NCBI GenBank assembly: GCA_003222555.1
Contig: QHWL01000072.1
Location: forward strand, 1 to 10,359
Direction: 5' to 3'
Length of the DNA stretch: 10,359 nt
Source of the DNA: Acidobacteriota bacterium
GTDB taxonomy: Bacteria; Acidobacteriota; Vicinamibacteria; Vicinamibacterales; CAVVIG01
Shown: in pieces, positions 1 to 5,809 of the stretch
Position numbering within the stretch: position 1 is the first letter of the stretch
Layout: each line of letters starts with the position of its first letter
The notes under the pieces: model-generated
What the model was told of the DNA's origin: nothing
What the model saw: the letters and a program-made list of their open reading frames with translations, nothing else
Databases searched by the model: none
Made by a program: the position numbers and the translations under genes

Positions 1-210
1 CGCCGCTCGGCCTTGGTTTCATCGACTTTCCGCTTTCACTACGACTCTGTCGCCGGCAAATCCCGCCACTTGTGCCTTCGCGGCTCACGCCGCTCGGCTT
101 TGGTTTCATCGACTTTCCGCTTTCACTACGACTCTGTCGCCGGCAAATCCCGCCACTTGTGCCTTTGCGGCTTACCGCCGCTCGGCGTTGGCTGTATCGA
201 CTGTCCGCGT
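1..210. repeat. 87-bp tandem repeat, two full copies plus a decayed third
   Basis: Unit 1 spans about 1-87, unit 2 about 88-175, and a diverged partial third unit about 176-210. Units 1 and 2 differ by only two substitutions over their first 84 bases, then diverge at the junction. Each junction forms a small hairpin: GCGGC (80-84) with GCCGC (89-93) around TCAC, and GCGGC (167-171) with GCCGC (177-181) around TTACC. The stems are kept while the loops differ. The array may continue past the left window edge. It lies just beyond the 3' end of nuoD. The 87-bp unit is a multiple of three, so a short ORF reads through it, but nothing suggests it is translated. Confidence 0.85.
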
Positions 211-245
211 TGACTGGCGTCCGGTCGAAGTGGGCCCCTCCAAAA

Positions 246-1376
246 TTACCTGTCCACCTCGCCCAGTACCACGTCGAGCGAGCCGATGAGCGCGACGACG
301 TCGGCCACCAGATGGCCTTTCACGAGCCGACGGAGTCCTTGCAGGTTGCAGAACGACGGCGGCCGGACACGGAAGCGGTACGGGTTGGTCGACTTCCCGT
401 CGCTGACGATGAAATAGCCGAGTTCACCTTTGGGCGACTCGATCGCGTGATAAGTCTCGCCCGCCGGCGGCTTGATCAAGCGTGGGACCTTGCCGACGAT
501 TGGCCCTTCGGGCAGCCCCTCGGTCGCCTGGCGGATGATTCGCAGCGCCTGACGGAACTCCTCGATCCGGACCAGGTAGCGATCGTAGGTATCTCCCGAC
601 GCGCCGATCGGGACCTCGAACTCCATCTCGTCGTACGCCGCGTACGGCTCGTCCTTGCGCACATCGCGCGGGACGCCGGAACCGCGCAGCGGAGGCCCGC
701 TCAACCCGAGGGCGACTGCCTCGGAGCCGGAGATGACGCCGATGCCCTTGGTCCGCTCGAGCCAAATGCGATTGTGGGTGAGCAGCTCCTCGTATTCCTC
801 GATCTTCGAGCTCATGATCTTGCAGAACTCGAGGACTTTGCCGTCCCAGCCCGGCGGAATGTCGAGCGGCAGGCCGCCGATGCGCATCGAGTTGTAAGTG
901 AGCCGCGCGCCGCAGAACTCCTCGAACAAATCCAGGATGAGCTCGCGCTCGCGGAACGCGTAGAGGAACACCGTCATCGCGCCGATGTCCATGGCGTGCG
1001 TGCCGATCCAGAGACAGTGGCTCGCGATGCGCTGGAGCTCGCAGAGGATGGTGCGCACGTACCGGGCGCGGCGCGGGACCTCGAGCGACATCAGCTTTTC
1101 CACTGTTTCGCAGTAGCCGACGTTGTTGGTGGCCGCCGCGACGTAATCCATCCGGTCGGTGAGCAGGATGATCTGCGTCCAGTTGCGGTTCTCGCACAGC
1201 TTCTCGATGCCGCGGTGGAGATAGCCAATCACGACGTCGGCGTCGACCACTTTTTCGCCATCGAGGCGTAACACGACCCGCAGCACGCCATGCGTGCTCG
1301 GATGCTGCGGGCCCATGTTGAGCACGAGCTCGTTGGTATCGAACATCGCGCCGTGGTGAACGGGAGGTGTTGCCAT
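246..1376 (-). CDS. nuoD: NADH-quinone oxidoreductase subunit D (NuoD, 49-kDa type)
   Basis: This is the quinone-site subunit of the peripheral arm of complex I, which moves electrons from NADH to quinone while the membrane arm pumps protons. The product is 376 residues, a normal length, and appears complete, ending in [12 protein letters not shown]. Visible family motifs are [13 protein letters not shown] (21-33), [10 protein letters not shown] (51-60) and DRMDYVA (74-80). His29 and Tyr78 are 49 residues apart, the spacing of the conserved His/Tyr quinone-headgroup pair in the family (His38/Tyr87 in Thermus Nqo4). I chose ATG at 1374-1376 ([12 protein letters not shown]) because it gives a typical short N-terminus. 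An upstream in-frame GTG at 1425-1427 would add 17 residues that look like spacer translation. No strong Shine-Dalgarno sequence is visible; AAGAAAAG lies rather far upstream. It is the third gene of the nuo operon, 199 bp after nuoC. Confidence 0.96.
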   Translation of the reverse strand: MATPPVHHGAMFDTNELVLNMGPQHPSTHGVLRVVLRLDGEKVVDADVVIGYLHRGIEKLCENRNWTQIILLTDRMDYVAAATNNVGYCETVEKLMSLEVPRRARYVRTILCELQRIASHCLWIGTHAMDIGAMTVFLYAFRERELILDLFEEFCGARLTYNSMRIGGLPLDIPPGWDGKVLEFCKIMSSKIEEYEELLTHNRIWLERTKGIGVISGSEAVALGLSGPPLRGSGVPRDVRKDEPYAAYDEMEFEVPIGASGDTYDRYLVRIEEFRQALRIIRQATEGLPEGPIVGKVPRLIKPPAGETYHAIESPKGELGYFIVSDGKSTNPYRFRVRPPSFCNLQGLRRLVKGHLVADVVALIGSLDVVLGEVDR

Positions 1377-1575
1377 ATGTCGCTGAATAGCTTTTCTTAC
1401 TTGCGCGTGGGGCCCCACCTCATTCACTCGCGCCGGGGCCCCACCCCCGGCGCTTGTTGCTCAGCGCGTTTGCGCTTCGCAACGGCTCAAGGCTGTCACG
1501 CTCTGGCACGGCTTCGCTGTCCCTCGGCCTCGAGCGTAGACTCTCGGCCTCGGGTAAAGGCCACTCTGGCCGAAC
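1377..1575. other. nuoC-nuoD intergenic spacer with palindromes and short direct repeats
   Basis: The 199-bp gap sits inside the nuo operon, where nuoC and nuoD are usually close or fused. It contains a perfect 12-bp palindrome GTGGGGCCCCAC (1407-1418). It also holds a hairpin with a 9-bp all-GC stem, GCGCCGGGG (1430-1438) with CCCCGGCGC (1445-1453) around a 6-nt loop. A direct repeat CTCGGCCTCG occurs at 1523-1532 and 1543-1552. A small stem GGCCA/TGGCC (1559-1571) lies right after the nuoC stop and is followed by TTT in the operon direction. No gene is recognisable. The hairpins could affect read-through, processing or mRNA stability between nuoC and nuoD; that is inference. Confidence 0.7.
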
Positions 1576-2400
1576 TCACTCAATATCTGCTTCCTCTCTC
1601 GCCTGCCGCAGTTTCAACCAGTCGATCGGGTTTTCCATCAACAGCTCGCCCGGGCCTTCGAGTGGATAGTCCTTGCGCTGCGGATGGCCCTGCCAGTCGT
1701 CCGGCATCAGAATGCGCCGCCGATCAGGGTGGCCCGTGAAGTTGACTCCGAACATGTCGAAGACTTCACGCTCGAGCCAGTTGGCCGACCGCCAGATGCC
1801 GGTCACCGACGGCACCGGCTGGTTCTCGGCTGCTTTCACCTTGACGCGGACGCGATGGCGACGTCTGGTCGAATACAGACAATAAATGACGTCAAAGCGT
1901 TCCGCCCGCGGCGGCCAGTCGCTGGCCGTCACATCCGAGCACATGTCGAACGCTGCGTCGGGGGCCTCGCGCAGGTGCCGCGCGACTTCGAGAAGTCGCG
2001 CGAGAGGAACGATGAGCGTCCAGTCGCCGACCCAGTAGCTGATCTGGGACACGCTGCCGGCGATTGCCGCCTGCAGCGTGGCGATGAAGGCCGGCGGCGT
2101 CGCGCCGGCTGGCGGCGGTTGATCGGCCGGTCCCGACGGCGGCGCGGCCTTCGGCGCGTGCTCGGCTCCGCCGGCGGCTGCTGCCGGCTTGGCGGCCGGC
2201 GCGGCGGACTTGGGCGGAGCCGGCCTCGGCGCCGGGGCCTCGGGGGGCGCGGCCAAGACTCCCGCTCCCGGAGAGTCGGTGCGCGCCTCCTCGCCCTTCG
2301 GAGGTTCGGCCGGCGCGACGCCCGGCGTCTTGTCCGCGGCGGCAGTCGGCGGCGTGGCCGGCCGATTCGCGTCGGACGGATTCGCCGGGTCGTCAGCCAT
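1576..2400 (-). CDS. nuoC: NADH-quinone oxidoreductase subunit C (NuoC, 30-kDa type) with long Pro/Ala-rich N-terminus
   Basis: This is a structural subunit of the complex I peripheral arm, packing against NuoB and NuoD. The C-terminal half carries the family signature: WLEREVFDMFGVNF at 208-221, HPDRRRILMPDDW at 224-236 and HPQRKDYPLEG at 239-249. The globular domain begins near residue 105 (PAFIATLQAAIAG). Residues 1 to about 104 are almost entirely Ala, Pro, Gly, Lys, Asp and Glu and look disordered, so the 274-residue product is longer than a usual stand-alone NuoC. The ATG at 2398-2400 directly abuts the nuoA stop (2401-2403), consistent with translational coupling; GGAATGGG just upstream is a weak ribosome site. 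No ATG near the domain boundary offers an obviously better start, and the extension stays open from the nuoA junction, so I kept the long form. It is not a NuoCD fusion. Confidence 0.93.
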   Translation of the reverse strand: MADDPANPSDANRPATPPTAAADKTPGVAPAEPPKGEEARTDSPGAGVLAAPPEAPAPRPAPPKSAAPAAKPAAAAGGAEHAPKAAPPSGPADQPPPAGATPPAFIATLQAAIAGSVSQISYWVGDWTLIVPLARLLEVARHLREAPDAAFDMCSDVTASDWPPRAERFDVIYCLYSTRRRHRVRVKVKAAENQPVPSVTGIWRSANWLEREVFDMFGVNFTGHPDRRRILMPDDWQGHPQRKDYPLEGPGELLMENPIDWLKLRQAREEADIE

Positions 2401-2757
2401 TTAGGCCCATTCCAGTGCGCCCTTTTGCCAGGCGTAGTAGTAGCCGACGACCAGAATAAGAATGAACACGAGCATTTCAATCAAGCCGAACAGCAGCAGC
2501 TTGTCGAAAATAACCGCCCAGGGAAACATGAACACGGTTTCCACGTCGAAAATGACAAACAGCATCGCCACGAGAAAGTAGCGGATGCTGTAGCGATCGC
2601 GCGCGTCGGTCGTCGGCTCGATGCCGCATTCGTACGGCTCGAACTTCACTTTGTTGTACTTCTCGGAATGGAGCAGGCTCGCGAAGATGAGGGTGAACAG
2701 CGCGAACCCGGTCGCGACGACGACGAAAATGGCGATCGGGATGTAATCTGAAAGCAT
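2401..2757 (-). CDS. nuoA: NADH-quinone oxidoreductase subunit A (NuoA, ND3 type)
   Basis: This small membrane subunit of complex I is homologous to ND3, whose first loop sits near the quinone tunnel. It has 118 residues and three hydrophobic segments, at about 8-28, 60-82 and 88-109. The family loop KFEPYECGIEP (38-48) includes Cys44, matching the ND3 loop cysteine. The conserved acidic pair in FDVETVFMFPWA (Asp71, Glu73) is present, as is the usual C-terminal KGALEW. Start ATG at 2755-2757 (MLSDYIPI) matches family starts; a longer in-frame reading upstream runs through the promoter and is rejected. No clear Shine-Dalgarno precedes the start. It is first in the nuo operon, about 48 nt below a predicted transcription start, and is followed directly by nuoC rather than by nuoB. 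Confidence 0.95.
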   Translation of the reverse strand: MLSDYIPIAIFVVVATGFALFTLIFASLLHSEKYNKVKFEPYECGIEPTTDARDRYSIRYFLVAMLFVIFDVETVFMFPWAVIFDKLLLFGLIEMLVFILILVVGYYYAWQKGALEWA

Positions 2758-2770
2758 CGGAATGACGTGA

Positions 2771-2792
2771 GCCGCGCAAGAAGGCGCGCGGC
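2771..2792 (-). promoter_or_regulatory. Hairpin in the nuoA 5' leader
   Basis: GCCGCGC (2771-2777) pairs perfectly with GCGCGGC (2786-2792) around an 8-nt loop. In the transcript it falls between the predicted nuo start point (about 2805) and the nuoA ATG at 2757, ending 13 nt before the start codon. With no clear Shine-Dalgarno present, the stem could influence initiation or message stability. The structure is seen; any regulatory role is inferred. Confidence 0.45.
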
Positions 2793-2811
2793 ACGGCAGA
2801 AAGGCCGTTGG

Positions 2812-2840
2812 TTTATAACATGCGCCCTGAGGGGTGTCAA
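2812..2840 (-). promoter_or_regulatory. Sigma-70-type promoter for the nuo operon
   Basis: On the minus strand, a perfect -35 box TTGACA (2840-2835) is followed after exactly 17 bp by TATAAA (2817-2812), one mismatch from the TATAAT consensus. Predicted transcription starts near 2805, about 48 nt upstream of the nuoA ATG. It is the only strong promoter-like sequence I saw upstream of nuoA. Confidence 0.8.
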
Positions 2841-2917
2841 GAAAACCGGCCCGCGCCTCGCCAAGCCACGATTTCCCGCAACTCACAGATTTCAAAACAG
2901 TTTTGTCGTGTGTTTGC

Positions 2918-2947
2918 TTGACCTTGCTGAAAACCGGGCCCTATACT
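2918..2947 (+). promoter_or_regulatory. Sigma-70-type promoter for the VWFA gene pair
   Basis: TTGACC (2918-2923) and TATACT (2942-2947) are separated by 18 bp; each is close to the sigma-70 consensus. The expected start point, about 7 bases past the -10 box, is at or next to 2954. That is also the first base of the GTG start codon of the downstream gene, so the transcript would be leaderless. The promoter is divergent from the nuo promoter, with the two -35 boxes about 78 bp apart. Confidence 0.7.
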
Positions 2948-2953
2948 GGTTTG

Positions 2954-3868
2954 GTGACCCAACGGCGAGTCGTCGGCGCCGCTGTCCTGCTGTTCGCGCT
3001 CACGCTGGTTGGGCCGGCACGTCCCCTCGCGCAGGCCATTCAGCGATCGATGTACGTGAGCGTACTGAACGAGGCGGGCGCTCCGGTGCCGGATCTCGGA
3101 CCCTCCGACTTCATCGTCCGCGAGGACAACGTCGCGCGGGAAGTCCTGCGCGTCGCCCCGGCCGAGGCGCCGATGCAGGTGGCGGTGCTCGTCGACAACA
3201 GTGCGGCCGCGCGCGATGACATCGCGGACATTCGCCGGGCACTTCCAGAATTTGTCGACGCGATGACCGCATCAGCGGCAGCTGGCCGGAAAAACGAGCT
3301 GTCGATCATCGCCGTGGGTGAGCGGCCGACGATCATCACCGATTACACCCCTGACCGCGCGCAGCTGCAAAAGGGCATCGGCCGGATTTTCGCCCAGCCA
3401 ATGAGCGCCAGCTATCTGCTCGAGGGGGTGATCGAGGTGAGCCGCGGCTTCAAGAAGCGCGAGGCGCAGCGCCCGGTCATCGTCGCCATTGCAACCGAGG
3501 GTCCCGAGTACAGCTCGCGTCATTTCGATTTGGTGCTCCGACCGTTGCACGACGCCGGCGCGGCGTTTCACGCTCTCGTGCTCGGATCGCCCTCGAGCGA
3601 CATAAGCGATGATGCCAACAACCGCAATGTCGTGCTCGCCGAAGGCACACGCACCACCGGCGGGCGCTACGACAACCTGCTGGCGAGCTCGGCGCTGCCG
3701 GCGGCCATGAAGCGCGTGGCGGCTGAGCTCACCCATCAATATCTGGTCACTTACGCGCGGCCGCAATCGCTGATTCCACCCGACCGCGTCACCGTAAATG
3801 CCGCCCGGTCCGGTATGACCGCGCGGGGTATCTTGATGAAGGCTCAGCAAGAACAAGGACGACCGTGA
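2954..3868 (+). CDS. Exported VWFA-domain protein with degenerate metal site (acidobacterial VWFA-related family)
   Basis: The predicted protein of 304 residues has a signal peptide: TQRR, a hydrophobic core at about 6-20, and a likely cleavage after AQA (26-28). A short beta-rich N-terminal module (YVSVLNEAG...SDFIVRED, about 34-58) precedes a von Willebrand factor A fold (about 75-250). It matches the layout of the downstream gene product, so the two look like old tandem paralogues. The metal-ion-dependent adhesion site is broken: DNSAA (81-85) replaces DxSxS, and TEG (181-183) stands where the neighbour has SDGED. Metal binding is therefore unlikely. The start is GTG at 2954 (TTG at 2951 is possible). 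A longer in-frame ATG at 2834 would place the promoter inside the gene and bury the signal peptide. It overlaps the next gene by 4 bp (GTGA), implying translational coupling. The function is unknown; it may bind a protein partner in the periplasm or outside the cell. Confidence 0.8.
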   Translation: MTQRRVVGAAVLLFALTLVGPARPLAQAIQRSMYVSVLNEAGAPVPDLGPSDFIVREDNVAREVLRVAPAEAPMQVAVLVDNSAAARDDIADIRRALPEFVDAMTASAAAGRKNELSIIAVGERPTIITDYTPDRAQLQKGIGRIFAQPMSASYLLEGVIEVSRGFKKREAQRPVIVAIATEGPEYSSRHFDLVLRPLHDAGAAFHALVLGSPSSDISDDANNRNVVLAEGTRTTGGRYDNLLASSALPAAMKRVAAELTHQYLVTYARPQSLIPPDRVTVNAARSGMTARGILMKAQQEQGRP

Positions 3869-4860
3869 CTCCCTTCAAGTCCTCCGCCGTCTTGTTTGCC
3901 GCTGCGACGATGACGGCGGCAATCGAGATCATCGCCGCCCCGGCGCCGCAAACGCCGAAAGCTCAAACGCCGCCGCCCGGACAAGCGGCCCAGCAGACCG
4001 GCCAGGGTCCGGCGTTCCGCGCCGGCATCGAGCTTGTGTCGCTCAACGTCACGGTGACCGACGGCACGTTGCACTACCTCACCGATCTACAGAGCGATGA
4101 TTTCAGCGTGTTCGAAGACGGCGTCAAACAGGACGTCACCTTTTTCAACCGCACGCACCTCCCGATCGCGCTCTCGCTGCTCGTCGACACGAGTGCCAGC
4201 ATGGAATCCAAGCTGCCCACCGCGCAGGAAGCGGCGATCGGCTTCGCGCGCCGGCTTCGACCGCAAGACCTCGCCGAAGTCGTCGATTTCGACAGCCGCG
4301 TCGTCGTTCTGCAGAACTTCACGAACAACGCCGCCGATCTCGAGCAGGCGATTCGCAAGACGTCGGCGGGCGGATCGACGTCCCTGTACAACGCCGTCTA
4401 CATCGCCCTGAAGGATCTCAAGAAGGTCGTCGCCAAAAATGTCGACGAAATCCGCCGCGAGGCGATCGTCCTGCTTTCCGACGGCGAAGACACTTCCAGC
4501 CTCCTGCCCTTTGAAGAGGTACTGGACCTGGCGAAGAGGTCCGAGACGGCGATTTACTCGATTGGGCTGCGGTCGAACGAAGGGCCGAGCACCAGCACCA
4601 AGGGCTTCAAGGAAGCCGAGTTCGTGCTGCGCCAGCTTTCTCAGGAAACCGGCGGACGGGCGTTCTTCCCGAACTTGCTGGCGGATCTTGCAAATGTGTA
4701 CGGCCAAATTGGGGATGAGCTCTCCAGTCAGTACACGGTCGGCTACACGTCTCGCAACCCGCGCCGCGACGGCATCTGGCGCCGCTTGGTCGTGCGGGTG
4801 AACCGGCCCAACGCCGTGGCGCGAACCAAGCAGGGATACTTCGCGCCGACGTCGCATTAG
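3865..4860 (+). CDS. Exported VWFA-domain protein with intact MIDAS (acidobacterial VWFA-related family)
   Basis: The 331-residue product begins with a probable signal sequence (hydrophobic at about 8-24, likely cut near AAPA at 24-27), then a Pro/Gln/Thr-rich linker (about 26-48). An N-terminal strand module follows (SLNVTVTDG...DDFSVFEDG, about 59-86) and then a VWFA domain (about 100-290). The metal site is complete: DTSAS (108-112), the threonine in GGSTSLYNA (Thr172) and SDGED (205-209). This architecture is that of the 'VWFA-related acidobacterial domain' family, which I know as expanded in Acidobacteriota and without an assigned role. The start is GTG at 3865, preceded by AAGGAC at proper spacing and overlapping the previous stop by 4 bp. 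VWFA domains with MIDAS usually bind protein ligands through a divalent cation; the ligand here is unknown. Confidence 0.9.
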   Translation: MTPFKSSAVLFAAATMTAAIEIIAAPAPQTPKAQTPPPGQAAQQTGQGPAFRAGIELVSLNVTVTDGTLHYLTDLQSDDFSVFEDGVKQDVTFFNRTHLPIALSLLVDTSASMESKLPTAQEAAIGFARRLRPQDLAEVVDFDSRVVVLQNFTNNAADLEQAIRKTSAGGSTSLYNAVYIALKDLKKVVAKNVDEIRREAIVLLSDGEDTSSLLPFEEVLDLAKRSETAIYSIGLRSNEGPSTSTKGFKEAEFVLRQLSQETGGRAFFPNLLADLANVYGQIGDELSSQYTVGYTSRNPRRDGIWRRLVVRVNRPNAVARTKQGYFAPTSH

Positions 4861-4863
4861 GAC

Positions 4864-4957
4864 AGTGGGCGGGTGGGGCAGGTAGGGCGGGTGAGTCAGG
4901 TGCGTCTGGGAGACCGGGCCCGCCCACCAGACCCACCCGGCCCACCTGCCCCCACCT
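4864..4957. repeat. G-rich long imperfect inverted repeat between the VWFA genes and the hem operon
   Basis: The left arm (about 4866-4909) is built from GGGTGGG and GGGGCAGGT blocks; the right arm (about 4927-4957) is its C-rich complement, with inner pairing GTCTGG (4904-4909) to CCAGAC (4927-4932). The 5' arm has five closely spaced G-tracts at 4867-4869, 4871-4873, 4875-4878, 4885-4887 and 4889-4891. These fit the simple G-quadruplex pattern on the plus strand, and the other arm fits it on the minus strand. It fills almost the whole 111-bp gap. It may act as an end-of-transcript structure after the VWFA pair, but there is no T-tract, so it is not a classical terminator. Confidence 0.7.
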
Positions 4958-4971
4958 GACCAAACGGACCT

Positions 4972-5796
4972 ATGAACTTCATCCCTCTGACGCTGTACGC
5001 TCTCGCGCTCGTCGCGTACGCGTGGCACTTTTCGCGGCGCGACGCGGCAGTCGGCCGATCGGCGACGACGCTTCTCGTTGCGGCCGCCCTGGCGCATACC
5101 TTCGTCATCGGTATGCAGACGATGGAGGCCGGCGACGTTCCGGTGGCGGGCGCGACGTCGGCGATCTCGACCTTCGTGTGGCTGCTGGCGCTTGCATATC
5201 TGTACACCGAGATGACGACCGACGAGCGCGCGATGGGCGTGTTCATTCTGCCGCTGCTCGTGGCGCTCCAGGCCATCCCTGCGTTCAAGCCGAACGCCGT
5301 CGTGCGCTCGGCGGTCCTGCAAGGGCCGCTGTTCGGGCTGCATGTGTCGTCGCTCCTGTTCGCCTATGCGAGCTTCGCCCTCGCCTGCGTCATCGGCATC
5401 ACCTACGTCCTGCTGTTCAAAGAAATCAAGGCGAAGCATCTCGGATTCTTCTACGCGCGCCTGCCGTCGCTTCAAGTCCTCGATCGCATGAACCAGCGCG
5501 CGATTGTCATCGGCTGGATCTTTCTCACGGTCGGGTTGATCGTAGGCGGGGTCTGGGCGGCGCAGGCGCGCGGCTACGCCGCGGGCGATCCGCGAGTGCA
5601 GGCGATGTCGCTGCAGGATCCGAAGATCTTCGTCGCGGTCCTCTGCTGGGCGGTGTATTCGTTCGAGCTGTTCGCGGCACGGCGGATCGGCTGGGGCGGC
5701 CGGCGCGCGGCCTACCTGTCGGCGGTCGGGTTCGCCATCGTCATGCTGAATTTCGTGCCGATCAGCTATTTCTTGACGAAGAGTCATAACTTTTGA
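4972..5796 (+). CDS. CcsA/HemX-type membrane protein (cytochrome c assembly family)
   Basis: The 274-residue polytopic membrane protein has about eight hydrophobic segments and belongs to the cytochrome c assembly family that includes CcsA/ResC and Bacillus HemX. Candidate haem-ligand histidines sit at 42 (AHTFVIG), 124 (GLHVSSLLFAYASFAL) and 272 (TKSHNF), the last matching the conserved C-terminal histidine of the family. The tryptophan-rich haem-handling loop of CcsA is much reduced: only GGVWAAQARG and SLQDPKIF (214-221) remain where WDPKE is expected. That argues for the HemX-like branch over a full System II haem lyase. It lies 13 bp upstream of hemA, and in Bacillus HemX is co-transcribed with hemA and affects HemA levels. 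A role in haem synthesis control or cytochrome c maturation is inferred. Start ATG at 4972 has only a weak GGAC upstream. Confidence 0.85.
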   Translation: MNFIPLTLYALALVAYAWHFSRRDAAVGRSATTLLVAAALAHTFVIGMQTMEAGDVPVAGATSAISTFVWLLALAYLYTEMTTDERAMGVFILPLLVALQAIPAFKPNAVVRSAVLQGPLFGLHVSSLLFAYASFALACVIGITYVLLFKEIKAKHLGFFYARLPSLQVLDRMNQRAIVIGWIFLTVGLIVGGVWAAQARGYAAGDPRVQAMSLQDPKIFVAVLCWAVYSFELFAARRIGWGGRRAAYLSAVGFAIVMLNFVPISYFLTKSHNF

Positions 5797-5809
5797 CGCT
5801 GAACAGTCC

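Noticed and set aside
1..181. Possible CRISPR array
   Set aside because: The repeated unit is 87 bp with no unique spacers between copies; copies are directly tandem.
13..213. A 66-residue open frame with a 29-residue repeated peptide
   Set aside because: It is the read-through of an 87-bp (3 x 29) DNA tandem repeat; there is no ribosome site, and the hairpin junctions fit a non-coding repeat better.
72..1271. Long plus-strand open frame antisense to nuoD
   Set aside because: It is a high-GC shadow; the opposite strand encodes unmistakable NuoD.
1374..1427. Upstream GTG start for nuoD adding 17 residues
   Set aside because: The added residues show no family similarity and read into spacer palindromes; ATG at 1376 gives the normal N-terminus.
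1377..1575. A remnant of nuoB in the nuoC-nuoD spacer
   Set aside because: No cysteine motif or NuoB-like stretch is visible in any frame; the spacer is palindromes and short repeats.
1684..2751. 355-residue plus-strand open frame opposite nuoC and nuoA
   Set aside because: It is an Arg/Gly-rich shadow of the NuoC Pro/Ala extension and the NuoA coding strand.
2401..2895. Longer nuoA reading starting at 2895
   Set aside because: It would include the nuo promoter and leader; conserved NuoA begins at MLSDYIPI (2757).
2834..2953. Longer start for the first VWFA gene at ATG 2834
   Set aside because: It crosses a good promoter and would bury the signal peptide about 40 residues in.
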